From positions 1,775,952-1,839,951 of the forward strand of contig NZ_CH672376.1 in the NCBI RefSeq assembly GCF_000153105.1: a DNA stretch of 64,000 bases, read 5' to 3'. Positions 58,810 to 64,000 of the stretch are shown in pieces. The position numbers and the translations under genes are program-made. The notes beneath the pieces were generated by a model. That model saw nothing but the letters and a program-made list of their open reading frames with translations. It was not told the DNA's origin and made no database searches. The stretch's first letter is position 1; every line of letters starts with the position of its first letter. The DNA is from Blastopirellula marina DSM 3645 (lineage in GTDB: Bacteria; Planctomycetota; Planctomycetia; Pirellulales; Pirellulaceae).

Positions 58810-58858
58810 CGGGGGTCTTTTTTGGGGCTTTTCTTATCCGCGATAGCACTCGAAAGCA

Positions 58859-58916
58859 CCCGGCATGAAAACAATGACCCCCGACCCCTTTTCTTCAGCG
58901 ACCCCTTTTCTTCAGC
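58859..58916 (-). repeat. minus-oriented G-rich motif with two 17-bp units
   Basis: Read on the minus strand: two tandem 17-bp units GCTGAAGAAAAGGGGTC (58900-58916, 58883-58899), then a 24-base tail (58859-58882) identical to 56598-56621. The 17-bp units share the core AAGAAAAGGGG with the 27-copy array at 63321. Confidence 0.9.
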
Positions 58917-59375
58917 CAATTAAACGATGGCATAATAGAACTACAGGCATTCAAAGAGGCCGTGGAAGAGCGATTTGAAGTTAGCTGGGGAAATCCTGCG
59001 GATGTCTTGAACTTAATTGGCGGCAATCAAAACAACAAACTGACATCAATATTTTTTGATCTTCGATCCTTGGTGACAAGTGGGAATCAGAATCCCAGTC
59101 TCCCTGCCGACTTTACAGATCTTGTGATAGCATCTCAGGTTAAGTTCAAACTCGGTAGCTTCGATCAAAATGGATTAAAGGGATCCGGCGAAGTTACTGT
59201 AAATGATATTTCGTTAGGAAGCGTTGGAAAAATCGGGCTTAAGGGGGATTTAGAATACAGCAAGGAGACTGGAATTGGTACGGTAGGAGCTGACATTACC
59301 TTTGGATTCTCGAAGGACCTTGGGAGTGGCGACAAGACAAAAGACAGTTTTTTTCAGTTTTTCCTGTTGAGATAA
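58917..59375 (+). pseudogene. 5'-truncated gene of unknown function
   Basis: 152 codons open from the repeat junction to TAA 59373-59375, AT-rich. Text such as 'LQAFKEAVEERFEVSWGNPADVLNLI' and 'GSGEVTVNDISLGSVGKIGLKGDLEYS' is protein-like, with beta-rich Gly-x-Val patterns. There is no start codon with a ribosome-binding site (a GTG at 58962 is possible), and the frame starts exactly where the repeat ends, so the 5' part was probably lost. No family recognised. It lies 23 bases before the next gene. Confidence 0.5.
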
Positions 59376-59398
59376 GTGGCATTGAGAGGGGATAAGAC

Positions 59399-61147
59399 AT
59401 GAAGGAACATATCTATCTATTGCTATCCGTTGCTTTGCTTCCGTCGCTGCTGTACGCACAGCCAACTCCTGCTGAATCAGGGCCGATGATCTACGCTCGC
59501 GTGTCTAAGGGATCAGGTCTGAACCTGCTTCCGGAGAGGCCTGGAGCGTTTCTAAAAGCCATTACCGACGCAGATATCGTATTCGGTTCTGCGCTAACGA
59601 AGAGCGGCCGTTTTCAGCGACGCCTATTAGGGCACGGTGCGGCGACCCGTCAGCCATCTGATTTGCTGCGTAGTGTAGTCGAGTGGTCGCCCGAACATCG
59701 GTCGGTTGTTAGTGCCGACAAAACGGGCTCAATCAAAATTGGCGTGTTTGACGACAAGGGATTCCTGCTTAGCAATGACGGAACATGGATTCAGGCGAAC
59801 GCATATTGGGCGATGAAAGTCGATGGCAGTGAGCTGACCGGTGAGCACCAAATCGCAGGAACTCCGCTGGCCGATGCCGGTGAGATCCATTTTGATCTAT
59901 CCAGCCTCGTGAGACGCAATTGGGATTTCGAATCTAAGAATGTTCGATGGGATGGCGAGTGTTTGACATTTTCTGCACGCATGGCGAACGAATGTCCGAT
60001 CCGGATACGCCTTAGAACCCCGAATGACGCATTGCGACTTGGTACGGATCTTTCGGAGGTCGCGATGTCGGATCCTCAGTTGGGGCTTTGTTTATGTTGG
60101 AATCGATTTTCGCTGAGCCCCTCGGAGAAGCTTCGTGCATTTGCATCTTTGCCGGCGAATGTAATCGAGAAGAGGCTAGGTGAGAGTTGCAAAATAGCTG
60201 AAGGTGAATTCGATTGGCGGCAGGCTCCGTTATCAGGAAGTGAGGGGGAGGAGCAATCGCATCGATTTGCGGAAATCATTGGCCTATCCACGAACCCCCA
60301 GTATGACGCTTCTGCAGAACTTGCGCAGACTTATGAATCGGCGGATGAGCGCCTAAAATTTCGCCTGGCGGCTCGCTATCCAAGCGAAATTTGGGAAGTC
60401 GGAAACGTCGAGGGCTTTGCGGACTGCTTCGAAGAAATGTATGGACGGCTGTCATGGGTCATCGACGAACGCTACCGCCGCCGCGGCGAACTGCTGGGTA
60501 TCGACGACGAGGCGATCCTTTGGCAAGAGGCGGAACGAGTGACCTCTCCCATCGAGATGTACCAATTGGTGCAACGGGCTAGGGAGCTCGCTGCCGCCGA
60601 CATCTTTGCGAGGAGCCCTGGTCAACGAATTGGATTTCTTGCCAAACTTGCCGAATTGGGCCATCCACCTTTCGATGCGGAAGGGGGTGAGTTTGCGCAA
60701 GAATTTGAGGATCCGTTTGTTGAAGCGATCTTTCGAGCTCGGTGGCAATGGCCCTGTCAAACCGAACATTTGACGGCTTGTCAAAAAATCGTGCAAAACT
60801 ATCGGGTTGAAACGATTCAATCGCAAGTCGCAACCGACACGCTTGTGCGGCTGGATCAGATCGACATGATCCCGACCCTGGAAATAGAGTTGTGGTATCG
60901 GGAGCACGTTCTTCGTGCTCCGAATCCAGCCCACGGCATGCGGATGCTAACGCTCCTTTCGTCTCGAAAATCAGGGCAGGCGTACTTACTGAATCGATTG
61001 CGGAAAAATTCCGATCCGCTGAACGTTACTGCCGGTGTTCGGAATATCCTTCAAGCGAGACTTGATGCCGTCCGCAAGTTGAAACGATACGACTTCATGT
61101 CCCAGGAGATCGTACTAGAACTAGCTCAAGTGTTGAGACCGGAATAA
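59399..61147 (+). CDS. secreted hypothetical protein
   Basis: A 582-residue protein with a signal peptide (residues 1-20, 'LLLSVALLPSLLYAQ'). The first half is beta-rich ('SIKIGVFDDKGFLLSNDGTWIQ'), the second helical ('MYQLVQRARELAAADIFAR', 'LLSSRKSGQAYLLNRLRKN'). I recognise no domain. It follows the truncated gene by 23 bases and may have formed an operon with it before the loss. GGGG-A-T-A-A-G precedes the ATG. Composition is lower in GC than the core genes. Confidence 0.6.
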   Translation: MKEHIYLLLSVALLPSLLYAQPTPAESGPMIYARVSKGSGLNLLPERPGAFLKAITDADIVFGSALTKSGRFQRRLLGHGAATRQPSDLLRSVVEWSPEHRSVVSADKTGSIKIGVFDDKGFLLSNDGTWIQANAYWAMKVDGSELTGEHQIAGTPLADAGEIHFDLSSLVRRNWDFESKNVRWDGECLTFSARMANECPIRIRLRTPNDALRLGTDLSEVAMSDPQLGLCLCWNRFSLSPSEKLRAFASLPANVIEKRLGESCKIAEGEFDWRQAPLSGSEGEEQSHRFAEIIGLSTNPQYDASAELAQTYESADERLKFRLAARYPSEIWEVGNVEGFADCFEEMYGRLSWVIDERYRRRGELLGIDDEAILWQEAERVTSPIEMYQLVQRARELAAADIFARSPGQRIGFLAKLAELGHPPFDAEGGEFAQEFEDPFVEAIFRARWQWPCQTEHLTACQKIVQNYRVETIQSQVATDTLVRLDQIDMIPTLEIELWYREHVLRAPNPAHGMRMLTLLSSRKSGQAYLLNRLRKNSDPLNVTAGVRNILQARLDAVRKLKRYDFMSQEIVLELAQVLRPE

Positions 61148-61351
61148 GAGCGATCGAAATGAGCATTCTCGGTACAGGCGCGAATGGCACTCAACGCCGG
61201 TAACGATTTCCCTTTCTAAGAAATAAGTCTTGATGCGGCCTGCGGTTAAGCAGTTCAATGCGGTCGACCAAAACCATAACGAAGAAAAGAGGACGGGGGG
61301 GAATGGCACGAGCTTAAAGCCTCCGCCCCAGCATGCGGTAATCGGCGGAAG

Positions 61352-61379
61352 TTGCTGTCGCAAGATCTTGCGACAGCAA
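61352..61379. repeat. 28-bp perfect palindrome inside the IS
   Basis: Arms TTGCTGTCGCAAGA and TCTTGCGACAGCAA with no spacer, about 100 bases before the transposase start. It could form a strong RNA hairpin that blocks outside transcription or hides translation signals. Confidence 0.85.
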
Positions 61380-61475
61380 GTGGTCATCACTGCAATTTAA
61401 GCAAGATGATTGAAAAAGACGGCGGAGCTTCGCTGAATTGGTGGTGTAACAATCGCCGTTTCAGGAGGCCCCGCC

Positions 61476-62849
61476 GTGTCCGATCATTTTAACGCTTCGC
61501 CGCAGGATGTACAAAGCAAGTTCCGTGACGTTTCAAACTTATCCAGCGAGCTCTTGCTCCCCAGCGGCGTTGTCGCCGCGATCTGTCACGAAATCGGCTT
61601 CTCGTTTCGCGAGCGCATTTATTCGCCGATGATCGTCGTTTGGATGTTCGTGATGCAGACGCTATCCGCCGATCATAGTTGTCAGCAAGTCGTGACGCGG
61701 CTCAACGCCTGGCGCATGGCGCAGGGGTTGTCGCGCTGCAGCGGCGATACGACTTCATACTGCCAAGCGCGGCGACGTTTGCCGATTGCGTTGTTCCAAC
61801 GGCTGCTCGCTTGGACGGCGCGAAAGTGCGACGAAGCGGGCCTCGGCGATTGGCGATTCCAGGGGCGCGAAGTAATCATCGTCGACGGTACGACCGTCAC
61901 GATGGCCGACACGCGAGCGAATCAAACCGCCTTTCCGCAAATTGAAAACCAGAAGCCTGGGTGCGGCTTTCCCTTGGCGCGGATCGTGCAAGTTTTTTCA
62001 CTGGCGACAGGAGCGGCGACGATGTTTGCGATGGGGCGTTACGCAGGGAAAGAGACGGGCGAGACGTCGCTCTTACGAACGCTCTTGTCGCAGTTTCACT
62101 CGGGAGAAATCGTGCTCGCCGATCGGTACTACGCCAGTTTCTGGTTGCTCGCTTTATCGGATCTGCGCGGGATCGACATCGTGGCTCGCGCGCATCATCG
62201 TCGCAAAATCGACTTTCGTCGAGGACTGCGACAAGGCGACTGTGATCAGATCGTGGGCTATGCCAAGCCGCAGCGTCCGACGTGGATGACGACGGACGAA
62301 TACGACCAATATCCATCGTCGATTCTCGTTCGTCACTTGCGATATGAAGTGACGCAGCGAGGCTTTCGTACGCGTCGAATCACGTTGGCGACGACGCTGT
62401 TGCAAGGCGACGTTTATCCGGCGGAAGATCTGGCCGATTTGTATCGTCGCCGCTGGCAAGCGGAACTGCATATCCGCAGTTTGAAAATCCAGATGCAGAT
62501 GGATCACCTCCGTTGCAAGAGTCCAGCGATGGTTCGCAAAGAACTGCACTGCCACATGATCGGCTACAACCTGGTGCGTGCCGCGATGCTGGCGACGGCG
62601 CTGAAGTTCCAGTTGCCCCCTTGGCGTCTGAGCTTCAACGGCGCGCTGCAAGCCGTCGAAGAATTCGCCGCCGCGCTCCGCTGGAATCCCAAACAGCGAG
62701 ACCCTCAGTGGAGCAACCTCCTGCAAACGATCCGCCAGCTCGAAGTCGGCAACCGTCCCGACCGCAACGAACCGCGAGAACTCAAGCGACGGCCTAAGGA
62801 ATACAAGCTAATGCAAACGCCCCGAAACCGTTATGCTACAGCCGCTTAG
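61476..62849 (+). CDS. IS4-family DDE transposase
   Basis: A 457-residue transposase. The DDE triad is visible: D137 in 'VIIVDGTTVTM', D216 in 'IVLADRYYASFW', E330 in the family motif Y323-x2-R326-x3-E330-x6-K337 ('YRRRWQAELHIRSLK'). An N-terminal helix-rich domain precedes it. The start is a GTG at 61476 with AGGAGG 7 bases upstream. The gene is intact, so the element may still move. It fills most of the IS between the inverted repeats. Confidence 0.93.
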   Translation: MSDHFNASPQDVQSKFRDVSNLSSELLLPSGVVAAICHEIGFSFRERIYSPMIVVWMFVMQTLSADHSCQQVVTRLNAWRMAQGLSRCSGDTTSYCQARRRLPIALFQRLLAWTARKCDEAGLGDWRFQGREVIIVDGTTVTMADTRANQTAFPQIENQKPGCGFPLARIVQVFSLATGAATMFAMGRYAGKETGETSLLRTLLSQFHSGEIVLADRYYASFWLLALSDLRGIDIVARAHHRRKIDFRRGLRQGDCDQIVGYAKPQRPTWMTTDEYDQYPSSILVRHLRYEVTQRGFRTRRITLATTLLQGDVYPAEDLADLYRRRWQAELHIRSLKIQMQMDHLRCKSPAMVRKELHCHMIGYNLVRAAMLATALKFQLPPWRLSFNGALQAVEEFAAALRWNPKQRDPQWSNLLQTIRQLEVGNRPDRNEPRELKRRPKEYKLMQTPRNRYATAA

Positions 62850-62993
62850 AATTAATCTCGTGCCATTCGCCCCCGTCCCCTTTTTCGCCCCCGGACGAGC
62901 CGTTTGTCGCGGGGATCGCCATTGAATTCGACGAAAATTGAAACCACTGCTGCAGAACTAGAGAGTGCGCGATAGCCGTGAGATCAGTGCTGT

Positions 62994-63251
62994 CTACATC
63001 ATGGATGCCCTCCCATAAATGATGGCGTACAAAATTGCATAGGCGAGAAAAAGTGCCGAAGCCTGTAGAAAACTCGCGACTGCAAATGTGTATGCACGGT
63101 CATTTTTCTTGAGCCGCACCTTCAGTTGTTCGTATTCGGTTCCAAGAGAAACAGCGATCCCCAATACACCTACGAAGACCGGCACACCTAACAGCAATAG
63201 AATCGCATATGCTATGATCCCTGCGTAGAGCGAATGATAGTGAATGAACAC
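62994..63251 (-). CDS. small membrane protein
   Basis: An 85-residue protein with two or three membrane helices ('GIIAYAILLLLGVPVFVGVLGIAV', 'FAVASFLQASALFLAYAILYAIIYG') and a charged loop ('YEQLKVRLKKNDRAY') between. No family recognised. The start is a GTG at 63251 with AGGG upstream. It lies alone between the IS and the 17-bp array. Confidence 0.5.
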   Translation of the reverse strand: MFIHYHSLYAGIIAYAILLLLGVPVFVGVLGIAVSLGTEYEQLKVRLKKNDRAYTFAVASFLQASALFLAYAILYAIIYGRASMM

Positions 63252-63320
63252 TGAACTATTCCCTATTCAAGAGGTAGTAGACGCCACCGGCAATTACGAA
63301 ACCGTCAGTCGTTAGGTCGG

Positions 63321-63779
63321 GCTAAGAAAAGGGGACGGCTAAGAAAAGGGGACGGCTAAGAAAAGGGGACGGCTAAGAAAAGGGGACGGCTAAGAAAAGG
63401 GGACGGCTAAGAAAAGGGGACGGCTAAGAAAAGGGGACGGCTAAGAAAAGGGGACGGCTAAGAAAAGGGGACGGCTAAGAAAAGGGGACGGCTAAGAAAA
63501 GGGGACGGCTAAGAAAAGGGGACGGCTAAGAAAAGGGGACGGCTAAGAAAAGGGGACGGCTAAGAAAAGGGGACGGCTAAGAAAAGGGGACGGCTAAGAA
63601 AAGGGGACGGCTAAGAAAAGGGGACGGCTAAGAAAAGGGGACGGCTAAGAAAAGGGGACGGCTAAGAAAAGGGGACGGCTAAGAAAAGGGGACGGCTAAG
63701 AAAAGGGGACGGCTAAGAAAAGGGGACGGCTAAGAAAAGGGGACGGCTAAGAAAAGGGGACGGCTAAGAAAAGGGGACG
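63321..63779. repeat. 17-bp tandem array, 27 copies
   Basis: Twenty-seven head-to-tail copies of GCTAAGAAAAGGGGACG (63321-63779) with no variation seen. The last runs directly into GGGGTCATTTC, making GGGGACGGGGGTCATT. It stands 85 bases before the RAYT start. A two-copy relative is at 58883-58916. Confidence 0.98.
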
Positions 63780-63864
63780 GGGGTCATTTCTCTTTCAATC
63801 CCCCTTCAAATCGCTTATCATCCTCTCAACCAGTCTACCTTTTTCCACTGCTGAGACTCGATAA

Positions 63865-64000
63865 ATGCCTCGCCAAAAACGTGCCGATGAAGCAGGCGCC
63901 ATCTATCACACCCTGAATCGCGGGAACGCCCGACAGGCGATCTTTCGCAAAGCGGAAGACTACGAGGCGTTTCTTCGCACGCTCGCTCAAGGGCTAGAGC
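63865..64000 (+). CDS. REP-associated tyrosine transposase (RAYT), 5' end only
   Basis: The first 45 codons of a Y1/IS200-like transposase: 'RADEAGAIYHTLNRGNARQA' and 'IFRKAEDYEAFLRTLAQGLE', the N-terminal pattern of planctomycete RAYTs; the HUH motif and tyrosine lie beyond the window. RAYTs recognise palindromic REP sequences in single-stranded form. The 17-bp array and the G-rich GGGGTCATT motif stand just upstream, and a REPIN-like pair lies 7 kb away. Confidence 0.85.
   Translation, partial: MPRQKRADEAGAIYHTLNRGNARQAIFRKAEDYEAFLRTLAQGLE

Larger units (their letters stand above)
61285..62884 (+). mobile_element. IS4-family insertion sequence, about 1.6 kb
   Basis: Bounded by 28-bp terminal inverted repeats at 61285-61312 and 62857-62884 that agree at 26 of 28 positions and carry GGGGACGGGGG-like text followed by GAATGGCACGAG. 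Inside are a transposase gene and a 28-bp perfect palindrome (61352-61379). No target-site duplication is evident next to the ends. Confidence 0.85.

Noticed and set aside
63321..63779. CRISPR array
   Set aside because: Contiguous 17-mers without spacers; better explained as a tandem repeat linked to the RAYT motif.

Overview
The window reads as a chromosomal piece of a planctomycete, most likely Pirellulaceae (Blastopirellula/Rhodopirellula-like). This is inferred from family content: an NPCBM domain end, DUF1080 and Tat-exported Gfo/Idh/MocA proteins, a secreted giant with a planctomycete-type 'LERRE' N-terminus, a thioredoxin/haem/PDZ fusion, small Cys-rich planctomycete proteins and a RAYT transposase beside G-rich repeat arrays. 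No rRNA is present; one tRNA (Leu-UAA) was found.

0-16.7 kb is mostly housekeeping: DUF1569 protein, an eboA-eboB pair, hemB, then a pterin/cofactor run (folE2, MazG-like, prepilin-peptidase-like, QueD/PTPS-like, mog), a hybrid sensor kinase, a very large protein that I read as PPi-dependent PEP carboxykinase, the Trx/haem/PDZ protein and an IlvD/Edd dehydratase. 16.9-17.5 kb holds a 40-bp tandem repeat related to a second GGAC-rich region at 55.6-56.4 kb.

17.5-28 kb: hsp20 behind a near-perfect sigma-54 promoter, a GT2-DUF2304-TPR membrane protein operon, a 983-residue surface protein with three C-terminal repeats, and small metabolic and stress genes. 28-37 kb: three paralogous NarL-type response regulators around one soluble histidine kinase, followed by two outer-membrane barrels, a periplasmic C39 peptidase and a small secreted protein with a double-glycine-like leader, a possible export/processing cassette.

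37-55.6 kb: tRNA-Leu, DUF420 protein, leuA preceded by a leucine-rich leader peptide and attenuator (not in the usual gene lists because the peptide has 21 residues), planctomycete hypotheticals, DUF1080, HAD hydrolase, a response regulator plus CheA-like kinase, xylA, SDR, Gfo/Idh/MocA, pyk and an FMN glutamate-synthase-like protein.

55.6 kb to the end is an accessory, decaying region: GGAC pentamer repeats, an integrase remnant, a REPIN-like inverted palindrome pair, an HNH-type toxin end with a SUKH immunity gene, RHS debris, a 19-bp array, an IS4-family element, a 17-bp x 27 array and the start of a RAYT (Y1 transposase). A G-rich motif ending in GGGGACGGGGG recurs in inverted pairs that bracket several of these units, which is the most striking unexplained structure in the window.
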